64,000 bases of DNA from NCBI GenBank assembly GCA_947493945.1, contig CANLSR010000003.1, positions 62,001-126,000 of the forward strand, in the 5' to 3' direction. The position numbers and the translations under genes were made by a program. Each line of letters begins with the position of its first letter. Within the stretch, counting starts at the first letter, position 1. Below, piece by piece: positions 1 to 8,212 of this stretch. Below the pieces are notes generated by a model, which did no database searches, was not told the DNA's origin, and worked only from the letters and a program-made list of their open reading frames with translations. The DNA comes from an uncultured bacterium (GTDB taxonomy: Bacteria; Bacteroidota; Rhodothermia; Rhodothermales; Rubricoccaceae).

Positions 1-1
1 C

Positions 2-1951
2 GGCGCCGGGCTGTGCCGCCTGGACCGGGCCGGGGGCGCCGGCGCCTTCACGTGCCTCCGGCCCGACCCGGACGACCCCGCGGCGCTCGCCGACGGCGCC
101 GTGCTCGCGCTCCACGCCCGCCGTGACGGGACGCTGTGGGTGGGCACCGAGGGCGGCTTCCACCGCCTCGACACCGACGACGTCGCGGCGGGGTTCACGC
201 GCTACCGCGCCGCCGACACCGACCTGCCCGGGGACGCGGTCCTGGGCATCGTCGAGGACGAGACGGGGTTCCTGTGGCTGAGCACCAGCGGCGGGCTGAC
301 CCGCTTCGAGCCCGTCACCGAGGCGTTCTACCGACGCCTGGGGACGCAGGGCGCGGACCTGTCGCTCAACGGCGCCGCCGCGCTCGCCCCCGACGGCCAG
401 CTCTTTTTCGGGAGCACGCGCGGCCTGCTCGCCTTCTACCCCCAGAACCTCCGCGCGATCAACGCCAACCCGCCCGAGGTCATTTTGACCGGCGTCCAGG
501 TGGCGGGCCAGCGCGTCGAGCCCCAGCCGGACGGCGTCCTGGAGGCCGCCGCGCCCGTCGCCGACGAGATCCGCCTCGGCCCGGACCAGGCGTACCTCAC
601 CATCCAGTACGCCGGGCTCCACTTTTCGGACCCCGCCGCCAACACCTACCGCTACCGCATGGCGGGGCTCTACGACGACTGGCGCGAGGTCGGGACCACC
701 CGGGAGGCCACCTTCAGCTCGCTCCCGGCCGGGGACTACACCTTCGAGGTCCAGTCCGCCAACGCCGACGGCGTCGGGTTCGGCGACCGCACGGCGTCCA
801 TCGCCGTCCACGTGGCCCCGCCGTGGTGGCGGACCTGGTGGGCGCTGCTGGCGTTCGCCGGGCTGGCGCTGTTCGGGCTCGTCCAGGCCGACCGCTGGCA
901 GAGGACGCGGCTGCTGCACCAGGAGCGCGAGCGGGCCGAGCGCCGCGAGGCCGAGCTCCGCGCCGAGACGGCCGAGGTGGAGCACCGCAAGGCCACCGCC
1001 GAGGCCGCCGCGCTCAAGGCCGAGAACGACCGGAAGGCCGCCGAGATCGAGCGCACGCGCGACGTCCAGGCCGCCAACGACAAGCTGGCCCAGGCCAACC
1101 TCCAGCTCGAGGCCTCGCTCCGCGACTTGCGCGAGACCCAGGCCCAGCTGGTCCAGTCCGAGAAGCTGGCGTCGCTGGGCCAGCTGACCGCCGGCATCGC
1201 CCACGAGATCAAGAACCCGCTCAACTTCGTCAACAACTTTGCCGACCTCTCGGTCGAGCTGGCCCAAGAGCTGCGCCAGGAGATGGCCGAGGCCGGCGAC
1301 CGGCCCAGCGCCGAGGTCCTCGACGAGCTCGGCCCGATCCTGGACGACCTCCAGGACAACGCGCGCCGGATCCACGAGCACGGCCAGCGGGCCGACCGCA
1401 TCGTGCGCTCGATGCTGCTCCACAGCCGCGGCGGCGCCAACAACCGCGGCCGCGTGGTGGTCAACACGTTCGTCGACGAGTACCTCAACCTGGCCTTCCA
1501 CGGCGCCCGCGCCAACGAGTCCGACTTCCAGGTGGAGGTGGCCCGCGACTTCGACGACGCCGCGGGCGAGGCCGAGATCGTGCCCCAGGAGTTTGGCCGC
1601 GTGCTCATCAACCTGCTCACCAACGCGTTCCACGCCGTCGGCGCGCGCGCGCGCGCCGACGGCCCCGGCTACACGCCCACCGTGACCGCCCGGACGCGGC
1701 GCGACGGCGACCAGGTGACGGTCGAGGTCGCCGACAACGGGACCGGCATCTCGGACGCGGTCAAGGCCAAGATCTTCGAGCCGTTCTTCACCACCAAGCC
1801 GTCCGGCGAGGGCACCGGCCTGGGGCTGTCGCTGGCCCACGACATCGTGACCCAGGTCCACGGCGGGCGGATGGAGCTCGAGAGCGTGGAGGGCGAGGGG
1901 ACCGTCTTCCGCGTCGTCATCCCGGCGACGGCCGCCGAGCGCGCCGCCTAG
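2..1951 (+). CDS. Sensor histidine kinase, propeller/Y_Y_Y type (5' partial)
   Basis: The frame is open from base 2, so the N-terminus lies upstream. In order one sees the last two-component-type propeller repeats (GTLWVGT, GFLWLST), a Y_Y_Y-like beta-sandwich ending near YTFEVQSANADG, one membrane helix (WALLAFAGLALFGLVQ), a long charged coiled coil, then the kinase core: H-box GIAHEIKNPLNF, N-box LINLLTNAFHAV, G1 VADNGTGI, and FEPFFTTKPSGEGTGLGLS. The family autophosphorylates the H-box histidine in response to a periplasmic signal and passes phosphate to a response regulator. No receiver domain is fused at the C-terminus and no partner regulator is adjacent; the ligand is unknown. The gene ends in the usual VFRVVIPA strand of the HATPase domain, so the 3' end is intact. 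Confidence 0.93.
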   Translation, partial: GAGLCRLDRAGGAGAFTCLRPDPDDPAALADGAVLALHARRDGTLWVGTEGGFHRLDTDDVAAGFTRYRAADTDLPGDAVLGIVEDETGFLWLSTSGGLTRFEPVTEAFYRRLGTQGADLSLNGAAALAPDGQLFFGSTRGLLAFYPQNLRAINANPPEVILTGVQVAGQRVEPQPDGVLEAAAPVADEIRLGPDQAYLTIQYAGLHFSDPAANTYRYRMAGLYDDWREVGTTREATFSSLPAGDYTFEVQSANADGVGFGDRTASIAVHVAPPWWRTWWALLAFAGLALFGLVQADRWQRTRLLHQERERAERREAELRAETAEVEHRKATAEAAALKAENDRKAAEIERTRDVQAANDKLAQANLQLEASLRDLRETQAQLVQSEKLASLGQLTAGIAHEIKNPLNFVNNFADLSVELAQELRQEMAEAGDRPSAEVLDELGPILDDLQDNARRIHEHGQRADRIVRSMLLHSRGGANNRGRVVVNTFVDEYLNLAFHGARANESDFQVEVARDFDDAAGEAEIVPQEFGRVLINLLTNAFHAVGARARADGPGYTPTVTARTRRDGDQVTVEVADNGTGISDAVKAKIFEPFFTTKPSGEGTGLGLSLAHDIVTQVHGGRMELESVEGEGTVFRVVIPATAAERAA

Positions 1952-1966
1952 CGCCGCCCCGCCGAC

Positions 1967-1980
1967 CGCTGGCGCCAGCG
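1967..1980. repeat. Perfect palindrome of the CGCTGGCG octamer
   Basis: CGCTGGCGCCAGCG, followed by two more GCTGGCGCC copies up to about base 2003, sits just after the histidine kinase stop codon. It is one instance of the octamer that recurs throughout the window and could form a stem, but no T-run follows. Confidence 0.6.
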
Positions 1981-2029
1981 GCTGGCGCCCGGCCGCTGGC
2001 GCCCGTCGGGCGGGAGAGCGGCACGGGTT

Positions 2030-2036
2030 TAGCTTG
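2030..2036 (+). promoter_or_regulatory. Putative -7 element TAGCTTG
   Basis: TAGCTTG lies 35 bases before the cyclic-nucleotide-binding gene and fits the Bacteroidota-type TAnnTTTG pattern. The same word precedes genes at 5168 and 52832. No clear -33 TTG is visible here. Confidence 0.4.
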
Positions 2037-2064
2037 CCCCGGCCGTCTACATCTCCCCCACCCC

Positions 2065-2592
2065 ATGCAAAGCCTCTGGAAGAGCCTGCTCGGCGGCGCC
2101 GCGTCGTCGTCCGAGGACGACCTGATCGGCCGGATCCCGCTGTTCGAGGACCTCACGGGACGCGAGATCGACGCCGTCCGCCGGCTGCTGCACCGGCGCG
2201 ACTACGTCGCCGGCGAGTCGATCTTCGTCCAGGGCGAGCCGGGGCTGGGCATGTACATCATCGTGCGCGGGGCGGTCTCGATCCAGAGCGAGCCCACCGG
2301 CCGCGAGCTGGTGGAGCTGGCCAACGGCGACTTTTTCGGCGAGATCGCGCTCTTGAACGAGGTCATCCGCACGGCGACGGCCCGCGCCAAGACCGACTGC
2401 ACGCTGCTGAGCCTGTTCCAGCCCGACCTGTTGAGCTTGCTCGACCGCAACCCGCGGCTGGGCGTCAAGGTGCTGCTGTCGCTGGCCCGGCTGGTCGGGC
2501 TCCGGCTGGTCGAGGTGTCGGACGAGGTCGAGGCGCTCACGCGCGAGTGCGACGAGCTCCGGGAGGCCGCCGGCCTCTCCACCGATGGCTGA
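2065..2592 (+). CDS. Cyclic nucleotide-binding domain protein
   Basis: 175 residues. Residues about 20-135 form a cNMP-binding (CAP_ED) beta-roll: IPLFEDLTGREIDAV opens it, FVQGEPGLGMYIIVRGAV and NGDFFGEIALLNE are the phosphate-binding cassette region, followed by helices. No DNA-binding helix-turn-helix follows; the C-terminal 40 residues are helical and acidic, so this looks like a stand-alone sensor rather than a CRP-type activator. The conserved arginine expected after the FGE.ALL motif appears as RTATARA, so ligand binding is plausible. ATG at 2065 is preceded by a C-rich leader without Shine-Dalgarno. The stop overlaps the next ATG by 8 bases, suggesting translational coupling to the permease. 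Confidence 0.88.
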   Translation: MQSLWKSLLGGAASSSEDDLIGRIPLFEDLTGREIDAVRRLLHRRDYVAGESIFVQGEPGLGMYIIVRGAVSIQSEPTGRELVELANGDFFGEIALLNEVIRTATARAKTDCTLLSLFQPDLLSLLDRNPRLGVKVLLSLARLVGLRLVEVSDEVEALTRECDELREAAGLSTDG

Positions 2593-3727
2593 GGTGCTCG
2601 CCGACGCCCCGCCGGCCGTCCTGCCCCCGCAAGACGGCGGACGGGCCCGCGGCCCCGACCGCGCCCCGTCGGGGCCCGAGCCCGCCCACGCCCCGCCCGC
2701 GACCACCGCCAGCCGGCTGAGCGCGTGGGCCACCGCCGCCGCCGTGGCCGGGCTCGTCGCCCTGACGGTGATCGCCAGCGACATCGCCAGCCTCGTCCTG
2801 ATGGGCGCCGTGCTGGCCTACCTGCTCATGCCGCTCGTCGACGCGCTGGAGCGCCGCGGCGTCGAGCGCGTGCTGGGCGCGGCGCTCGTGCTCACCGGCG
2901 TGCTGGCGGCGGGCGCGCTGCTGGTCGCGCTGGCGCTCCCCGTCGTCGTCGGCCAGGTGGCCTCGCTCCAGGTGCGGTGGGACAACGGCGAGCTGCTGAC
3001 GCTGGTGAGCAACGCCGAGGCCGCGCTGGCGGCCCGCCTCGGCTTCGTGGAGGCCCACGACCTGGGCCTGGTGGACTCCATCCGCGAGGCGGTCCACCCG
3101 GAGGCCGGCCCGCTCATCGGCTACGTGCCGGACGCGCTGGAGACGATCGGGAATGCCGTTGTGGTCCCGTTCGTGCTGTTCGCGCTGCTCAAGGACGGCC
3201 CCACGCTGCGCCGCCGGCTGCTCGCGTTCGTGCCCAACCGCTACTTCGAGTTCGCCATGACGGTGGTCTACAAGGCCGACGCGAGCCTGGGCGGCTACCT
3301 CCGCGGCCAGGCGCTGATCGCGCTCCTGGTGGGCGCCTCGACGGCCCTGGGCCTGGGCGTCCTGGGCGTGGACTACTACCTCGTGTTGGGCCTGGTGACC
3401 GGCCTGGCCAACTTCGTGCCCTACGTCGGGTTCGTGGTCTCGGCCGCCTTGGCCGTCCTGGTCTCGGTCGTGACCACGGGCGGGATGGACCAGGTGGCCG
3501 CCGTGGTGATCCTCTACGTCGTGCTCCAGACCGTCGAGAACGTCGTGTTCCAGCCCTGGATCACCGGCAAGAACGTGTCGATGCACCCGGTGCTGGTGCT
3601 GCTCGCGATCCTGGTCGGCGGCAAGATCGGCGGGGTCATGGGGATGGCGCTGGGCGTGCCGGCGGCGGCGGTGCTCAAGGTGCTGTTCTTGGAGACCGCC
3701 GTCGGCCTGCGCCGCTACCACCTGTGA
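2585..3727 (+). CDS. AI-2E family (PerM/UPF0118) transporter
   Basis: 380 residues with a proline-rich N-terminal tail of about 45 residues, then about eight membrane helices. The long loop after helix 3 and the block GYLRGQALIALLVGAS / GLANFVPYVGFVVSA / VLQTVENVVFQPWITGKNV are hallmarks of the AI-2E/PerM family. Members are exporters of varied small molecules or Na+(Li+)/H+ antiporters; the substrate cannot be read from sequence. Overlap with the upstream cyclic-nucleotide-binding gene suggests co-expression and perhaps regulation of transport by the sensor. Confidence 0.88.
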   Translation: MAEVLADAPPAVLPPQDGGRARGPDRAPSGPEPAHAPPATTASRLSAWATAAAVAGLVALTVIASDIASLVLMGAVLAYLLMPLVDALERRGVERVLGAALVLTGVLAAGALLVALALPVVVGQVASLQVRWDNGELLTLVSNAEAALAARLGFVEAHDLGLVDSIREAVHPEAGPLIGYVPDALETIGNAVVVPFVLFALLKDGPTLRRRLLAFVPNRYFEFAMTVVYKADASLGGYLRGQALIALLVGASTALGLGVLGVDYYLVLGLVTGLANFVPYVGFVVSAALAVLVSVVTTGGMDQVAAVVILYVVLQTVENVVFQPWITGKNVSMHPVLVLLAILVGGKIGGVMGMALGVPAAAVLKVLFLETAVGLRRYHL

Positions 3728-3802
3728 CCCCGACGCCCGGCGCCAGCGGCCCGCGGCCCAGCTCGCGCGTCTCCCCCACCGCGCGGATGCGATCTTAGGC
3801 CG

Positions 3803-4651
3803 ATGCCCGACCGTTCCTCCCCCCCGGCCCGCTTGACCGTCCGCTTCTGGGGCGTGCGCGGCTCCATCCCCACGCCCGAGGCCGGCTTCCTGAAGGTCGG
3901 CGGCAACACGTCGTGCGTCGAGGTGGTGGCCGCCGACGGCACCACGCTGGTGCTCGACGCCGGGACCGGCGCGCGCTCGCTGGGCTACGCGCTCGCGGCG
4001 CGCGCGGCCGGCCGCGAGGGCGAGATCCACCTGGCGCTGTCCCACTTCCACTGGGACCACCTCCAGGGGCTCCCCTTTTTCGCGCCGCTCTACACGCCGA
4101 GCCAGACCGTCCGGTTCTACGCCGCCACCGACGACGAGCACATGCTGGCGCTGCTGCGCGGCCAGATGACCCACCCGTACTTCCCGGTCCCGTTCGGCGA
4201 CCTCGCCGCGGCGACCCAGACGCACCAGGTCCGCGACGGCGAGCCGTTCGAGGTCGGCCCGATGACCGTGCTCCCGTTCCCGCTCCACCACCCCCAGGGC
4301 GCCCACGGCTACCGGATCGAGTGTGACGGGGCCGTCGTGGTCTACGCGACCGACTACGAGCACGGCTCGCCGGCCCACGACGAGGGGATGCGCGAGGTCT
4401 GCGCCGGCGCCGACCTGTTGATCTCGGACGCGCAGTACACGCCCGATGAGTACCCGCTGCGCGAGGGCTGGGGCCACACGACCTGGCAGCACGCCGCCGA
4501 GCTGGCGGCCGGGGTCGGCGTGGGCCACCTGCTGCTGTTCCACCACGACCCGTCGCACGACGACGCCGCCCTGGCGCGGATCTGCGCCCAGGCCCAAGCG
4601 CTCTTCCCGGCCACCGGCCTGGCGACGGAGGGCCTGGAAGTTCGGGTCTAG
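3803..4651 (+). CDS. MBL-fold metallohydrolase
   Basis: 282 residues of metallo-beta-lactamase fold: N-terminal FWGVRGSIPTPE and GGNTSCVEV, the metal motif SHFHWDHLQGLPFF (HxHxDH), later histidine in FPLHHPQGAHGYR, aspartate in YATDYEH, and GHTTWQHAAELA before the final helix. The opening GVRGSIP is typical of a bacterial subfamily related to PhnP/RNase Z-like phosphodiesterases, often found beside sensor proteins. Two metal ions and a hydrolase role are implied by the intact ligands; substrate unknown. Cytosolic, no signal peptide. Confidence 0.87.
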   Translation: MPDRSSPPARLTVRFWGVRGSIPTPEAGFLKVGGNTSCVEVVAADGTTLVLDAGTGARSLGYALAARAAGREGEIHLALSHFHWDHLQGLPFFAPLYTPSQTVRFYAATDDEHMLALLRGQMTHPYFPVPFGDLAAATQTHQVRDGEPFEVGPMTVLPFPLHHPQGAHGYRIECDGAVVVYATDYEHGSPAHDEGMREVCAGADLLISDAQYTPDEYPLREGWGHTTWQHAAELAAGVGVGHLLLFHHDPSHDDAALARICAQAQALFPATGLATEGLEVRV

Positions 4652-4724
4652 GTCGGGCGTCGGCCGGCCGCTAGCGCCGGCCCCTTTCCACCCCGTCCAG
4701 GCGCGACTTCATACAGGGGCTTCG

Positions 4725-4755
4725 TTTGTCGAGTCCGCCGCCCCCTCGTAGTTTC
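4725..4755 (+). promoter_or_regulatory. Putative promoter TTTG-N20-TAGTTTC
   Basis: TTTG at 4725-4728 and TAGTTTC at 4749-4755 are separated by 20 bases, the spacing known for Bacteroidota housekeeping promoters (TTTG, 19-21 bases, TAnnTTTG). It lies 48 bases before the CsbD-like gene and is the clearest promoter of this class in the window. Confidence 0.5.
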
Positions 4756-4803
4756 AGAGACCGATAGCCGTCACCGTCCGGGCCGGACACAGCCAACCGT
4801 ACA

Positions 4804-4992
4804 ATGGGTAAGAAGCGCATGACCGACAACTGGGAGCGCATGAAAGCGCAGATCCTCTCGACCTGGGACGACCTCGACGAGAGCGAGATGAAGAAGGCCC
4901 GCGGCGACCTGAGCCAGATGGTCAACCTCATCCACTCCCAGACGGGCGAGGACCGGGCGGTGATCATGCAGAAGATGTCGGCCTTCCTCTAG
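4804..4992 (+). CDS. CsbD-like stress protein
   Basis: 62 residues, highly charged and helical: NWERMKAQILSTWDDLDES matches the CsbD pattern in which the repeat W..l kg.....W..L is followed by a hydrophilic helix. The family consists of small soluble proteins induced under general stress; biochemical function is unknown. The gene stands alone with its own promoter-like sequence; no neighbour explains it. It lacks the KxxGxxK core of longer CsbD members, so this is a divergent, short form. Confidence 0.7.
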   Translation: MGKKRMTDNWERMKAQILSTWDDLDESEMKKARGDLSQMVNLIHSQTGEDRAVIMQKMSAFL

Positions 4993-5050
4993 GCCGCGCC
5001 TCGGCCGATCTGTAGCGGCGTGCTCCCCGGGGCGCGCCGCTTCTTTGTGT

Positions 5051-5120
5051 CCGCCCCGCTGGCGAGGTCGCCGGCGGCGGGGTACGCGCCGCGTGCCGGC
5101 CGCCGCCGCCAGCGGGGCGG
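5051..5120. repeat. 14-bp inverted repeat with the CGCTGGCG octamer
   Basis: CCGCCCCGCTGGCG at 5051-5064 is exactly matched by its reverse complement at 5107-5120; the 42 bases between are GC-rich and partly self-complementary. It follows the CsbD-like gene and could act as a terminator or mRNA stabiliser, though no T-run is present. Confidence 0.6.
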
Positions 5121-5140
5121 GATGGACCGGGGCCGCTCCG

Positions 5141-5147
5141 TAGCTTG
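5141..5147 (+). promoter_or_regulatory. Putative -7 element TAGCTTG
   Basis: TAGCTTG lies 21 bases before the acyl-CoA carboxylase start, directly after the inverted repeat; implies a short leader. Confidence 0.4.
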
Positions 5148-5167
5148 CGGGACACCGACGCACGCCC

Positions 5168-6886
5168 ATGTCTGAGACCGCCGCCGCCCCCGAGACCGAC
5201 CGCCCCTTCCCCCTCGGGACCGACGTCCCCGACGACGGCCCGCTCCGCCAGGCCTACGAGCGCCGGGTCGCCTTCCACGAGCGCGAGCTGGCGGCGCTGG
5301 AGCAGCAGGCCGCCGAGGTCCGCCGGGGCGGAGGCGAGAAGGCCGCGGCCCGCGCCCACCAGCGCGGCAAGATGACGGCGCGCGAGCGCGTGGCGGCCCT
5401 GGTCGACGACGGCTCCGACTTCCAGGAGCTCGGCCTGTTCGCCGGGCGCGGGATGTACGAGGACGAGGGCGGGTGCCCCGCCGGCGGCACGGTCATGGGG
5501 CTGGGCCGCGTCTCGGGGCGGCTGTGCATGGTCGTGGCCAACGACGCCACCGTCAAGGCCGGCGCGTGGTTTCCGATCACGGCCAAGAAGAACCTCCGGG
5601 CCCAGGAGATCGCCCTCGAAAACCGCATCCCGATCCTGTACCTGGTGGACTCGGCCGGCGTGTTCCTGCCGATGCAGGACGAGATCTTCCCCGACCGCGA
5701 CCACTTTGGCCGCATCTTCCGCAACAACGCCCGGCTGAGCGCGCTGGGCGTGCCCCAGATCGCGGCCATCATGGGCTCGTGCGTCGCCGGCGGCGCCTAC
5801 CTGCCGATCATGTCCGACGAGAGCCTGATCGTCGACGGCACGGGCTCCGTGTTCCTGGCCGGCCCGTTCCTGGTCCAGGCCGCCATCGGCGAGGAGGTGG
5901 ACGTGGAGACGCTGGGCGGCGCCACCACCCAGACCGACATCTCGGGCGTCTGCGACTACAAGATGCCCGACGACGCGACGTGCCTCGCCACCATCCGCGA
6001 GTTGGTGGCCGGGCTCGGGCCCCTCCCCCGCTTCGGCTTTACGCGCGACGAGGCGAGGGCGCCGGCGTTCGAGCCCGACTCGGTCCTGGGCGTCTTCCCC
6101 GAGTCGCGCCAGCAGCCGTACGACACGCGCGAGGTGCTGGCGCGGATCGTCGACGCCGAGTCGTGGACGGAGGTGAAGGCCGGCTACGGCCAGACGCTGG
6201 TGTGCGGCACGGCCCGGATCGACGGCTGGTCGGTCGGCATCGTGGCGAGCCAGCGGCAGGTCGTGCGCGCCAAGGCGCCCAAGGGCAAGGCGTCCGAGAT
6301 GCAGATCGGCGGGGTGATCTACGGCGACGCGGCCGACAAGGCGGCGCGGTTCGTGATGCAGTGCAACCAGAAGCGCATCCCCCTGATCTTTTTCCAAGAC
6401 GCGACCGGGTTCATGGTCGGCACGCGGGCCGAGCAGTCGGGGATCATCAAGGACGGGGCCAAGCTGGTCAACGCCGTCGCCAACTCGGTCGTCCCGACGT
6501 TCACCGTCGTGGTCGGCAACTCGTTCGGGGCGGCCAACTACGCCCTCAACGGCCGGGCCTACGACCCGCGCCTGTTCCTGGCCTGGCCGACGGCCCAGAT
6601 CGCGGTCATGGGCGGCGCCCAGGCCGCCAAGACGCTGCTCTCGATCGAGGAGCGGACGTTGAACAAGCAGGGCATCGAGCTCAGCGACGAGGACCGCCAG
6701 GCGCGGCTGGACCAGATCGAGGCGCGCTACCAGGAGCAGACCTCGTCCGTCTACGCCGCCGCCCGGCTCTGGGTCGACGCCATCGTCGACCCGCGCGAGA
6801 CCCGCCAGTGGCTGGCGACGGGCCTGGAGATGGCCGACCACAACCCCGAGATGGAGGTCTGGCGCTCGGGCGTGCTTCAGACGTAG
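5168..6886 (+). CDS. Acyl-CoA carboxylase, carboxyltransferase beta subunit
   Basis: 572 residues, full length for the MccB/PccB family. The N-terminal half shows HQRGKMTARERVAALVD and LVDSAGVFLPMQDEIFPD, the latter typical of methylcrotonyl-CoA carboxylases rather than propionyl-CoA ones; GSCVAGGAYLPIM forms an oxyanion loop. The C-terminal half has VASQRQVVRAKAPKGKA, FFQDATGFMVG and GNSFGAANYALNGRAYDPR. It transfers carboxyl from carboxybiotin to an acyl-CoA, probably 3-methylcrotonyl-CoA in leucine breakdown. The biotin-bearing alpha subunit is not in the window, unusual because the two are often adjacent. Start ATG chosen for length and for the -7 element 21 bases upstream. Confidence 0.92.
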   Translation: MSETAAAPETDRPFPLGTDVPDDGPLRQAYERRVAFHERELAALEQQAAEVRRGGGEKAAARAHQRGKMTARERVAALVDDGSDFQELGLFAGRGMYEDEGGCPAGGTVMGLGRVSGRLCMVVANDATVKAGAWFPITAKKNLRAQEIALENRIPILYLVDSAGVFLPMQDEIFPDRDHFGRIFRNNARLSALGVPQIAAIMGSCVAGGAYLPIMSDESLIVDGTGSVFLAGPFLVQAAIGEEVDVETLGGATTQTDISGVCDYKMPDDATCLATIRELVAGLGPLPRFGFTRDEARAPAFEPDSVLGVFPESRQQPYDTREVLARIVDAESWTEVKAGYGQTLVCGTARIDGWSVGIVASQRQVVRAKAPKGKASEMQIGGVIYGDAADKAARFVMQCNQKRIPLIFFQDATGFMVGTRAEQSGIIKDGAKLVNAVANSVVPTFTVVVGNSFGAANYALNGRAYDPRLFLAWPTAQIAVMGGAQAAKTLLSIEERTLNKQGIELSDEDRQARLDQIEARYQEQTSSVYAAARLWVDAIVDPRETRQWLATGLEMADHNPEMEVWRSGVLQT

Positions 6887-6897
6887 GCGAGGGGAGA

Positions 6898-6985
6898 GTG
6901 ATGAGGAATCAGGGATCGGGCGAGGAACGGCTACCCACAATGGCCAAACTGCCCGCTGATTCCTGCCTCCTGTCGCCTGATCCCC
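6898..6985. repeat. Inverted pair of 7-bp-period arrays between convergent genes
   Basis: The left array reads AGTGATG/AGGAATC/AGGGATC/GGGCGAG and the right reads TGATTCC/TGCCTCC/TGTCGCC/TGATCCC, so the arms are partly reverse complementary around about 35 bases. It fills the gap between the carboxylase stop and the permease stop and could act on transcripts from both sides. Confidence 0.6.
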
Positions 6986-8092
6986 CTAGGCCACCATCGC
7001 CCGCTGGGCCGCCTCCCGGCCGCTGGCGGTGAGCGCCAGCCGGTCGCCCGAGCGGCGGACGGCCCCGCCGCGCTCGGCCGCCTTGACGGCGCGCGAGGCG
7101 AACGACCGCTCCCAGCGCAGGTGCTCCTGCAAGTGCCCCACGCGGCACTCCGTCTCGGCCTCGGGCGTGTGCTCGTGGTGCAGCAGGTGGACCAAGAGCA
7201 TCCGCTCGGCGAACGCCACCCGCTGCCGGGCGCGGCGCCGGGCCTGGGCCACCAGGCCGCGGTCGGGCGCGAACGCCAGCGCGACGGTGAACACGACGCC
7301 GGCCACCACGGCCATCGCGCCGGCAATCGACACGTCCAGGCCGCGCGCCAGCCAGTAGCCCGCCACGGCCGAGACGACGCCCAGCGCGACCGAGAGCGCC
7401 AGCAGCACGGGCAGCCGGTCGGTCAGCAGCCAGGCCGCGGCCGGCGGCGCGATCATGAGCCCGACCACCAAGATCGAGCCGACGACGTCGAACGCGCCCA
7501 CGGCCACGACCGACACCAGCGTCATCAGCCCGTAGTGGACCGCCGTCGGCGCCAGGCCCAGAGCCGCCGCCAGCGCGGGGTCGAACGTGCTCAGCTTGAG
7601 CTCTTTGTAGAACGCGACCACGAACGCCGCCACGGCCACCAGCACCGAGCCCATCAGCCACAGCGCCTGCGGCCCCAGGTCGCGCCCGCCGACCTCGAAT
7701 CGGCGAATCCACGAGAACGCGGGGTCGCCCAGGAGCACGGCGTCGATGTCGAGGTGGACGCCCGAGGCGTAGCGCGAGATCAGCACGACGCCGATCGAGA
7801 ACAGCGCGGGGAAGACGAGCGCGATGGCGGCGTCCTGCTTGACGAGTTGCGTCCGCCCCAGAGCCTCGATCAGCGCGACGGTGACGACGCCGGTGACGGC
7901 CGCCGCCACCAGCAGCAGCGGCGAGTTGAGGTTCTCGGTCTGGAAAAACGCCAGCACGATGCCCGGCAGGATCGCGTGGCTGATCGCGTCGGACAGGAGC
8001 GCCGTCTTGCGGAGGACCAGGAACGCGCCCACCAGCGCGCACGCGGCGGCCGTGACGGCGGCGATGACCTGGATTTCGAGTTGCGGGGTCAC
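6986..8092 (-). CDS. Metal ABC transporter permease with winged-helix tail
   Basis: 368 residues, ABC-3 permease family (MntB/ZnuB/TroD). Eight to nine membrane helices; FLVLRKTALLSDAISHAILPG is the conserved early motif and GAFDVVGSILVVGLMIAPPA the coupling region. After about residue 285 the protein continues as a soluble domain of roughly 80 residues ending LALTASGREAAQ, which resembles the winged-helix DNA-binding fold of MarR/DtxR proteins. Starts at GTG (GTGACCCCG). Last gene of the metal operon, separated from the other permease by 120 bases that hold a 7-bp-period array. With its sister it probably forms the membrane channel for manganese or a related divalent cation. Confidence 0.9.
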   Translation of the reverse strand: MTPQLEIQVIAAVTAAACALVGAFLVLRKTALLSDAISHAILPGIVLAFFQTENLNSPLLLVAAAVTGVVTVALIEALGRTQLVKQDAAIALVFPALFSIGVVLISRYASGVHLDIDAVLLGDPAFSWIRRFEVGGRDLGPQALWLMGSVLVAVAAFVVAFYKELKLSTFDPALAAALGLAPTAVHYGLMTLVSVVAVGAFDVVGSILVVGLMIAPPAAAWLLTDRLPVLLALSVALGVVSAVAGYWLARGLDVSIAGAMAVVAGVVFTVALAFAPDRGLVAQARRRARQRVAFAERMLLVHLLHHEHTPEAETECRVGHLQEHLRWERSFASRAVKAAERGGAVRRSGDRLALTASGREAAQRAMVA

Positions 8093-8098
8093 GTCGTG

Positions 8099-8119
8099 GT
8101 GCGCGGTGCGTGGTGCGTG
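8099..8119. repeat. 7-bp-period array (GTGCGTG)
   Basis: GTGCGCG, GTGCGTG, GTGCGTG in tandem, seven bases from the start codon of the downstream permease. One of five such arrays in this operon. Confidence 0.65.
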
Positions 8120-8212
8120 GGGGCCGACCGTCTCGCTGCGTGCTCGACGAACCTCAGGAGCGACTGGCGGTTTGTGTCGAGAAGCGCCGAAGGGATCCGG
8201 CGGACGAGGGAC

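Noticed and set aside
136-2592. A very long open frame in another phase of the kinase region, and similar long frames at 7121-9484, 16307-17260 and 28960-32289
   Set aside because: Composition is dominated by Arg, Pro, Gly, Ala, Asp and His, with no motifs. Such frames are expected opposite or beside genes in DNA with about 70% GC and strong third-position GC.
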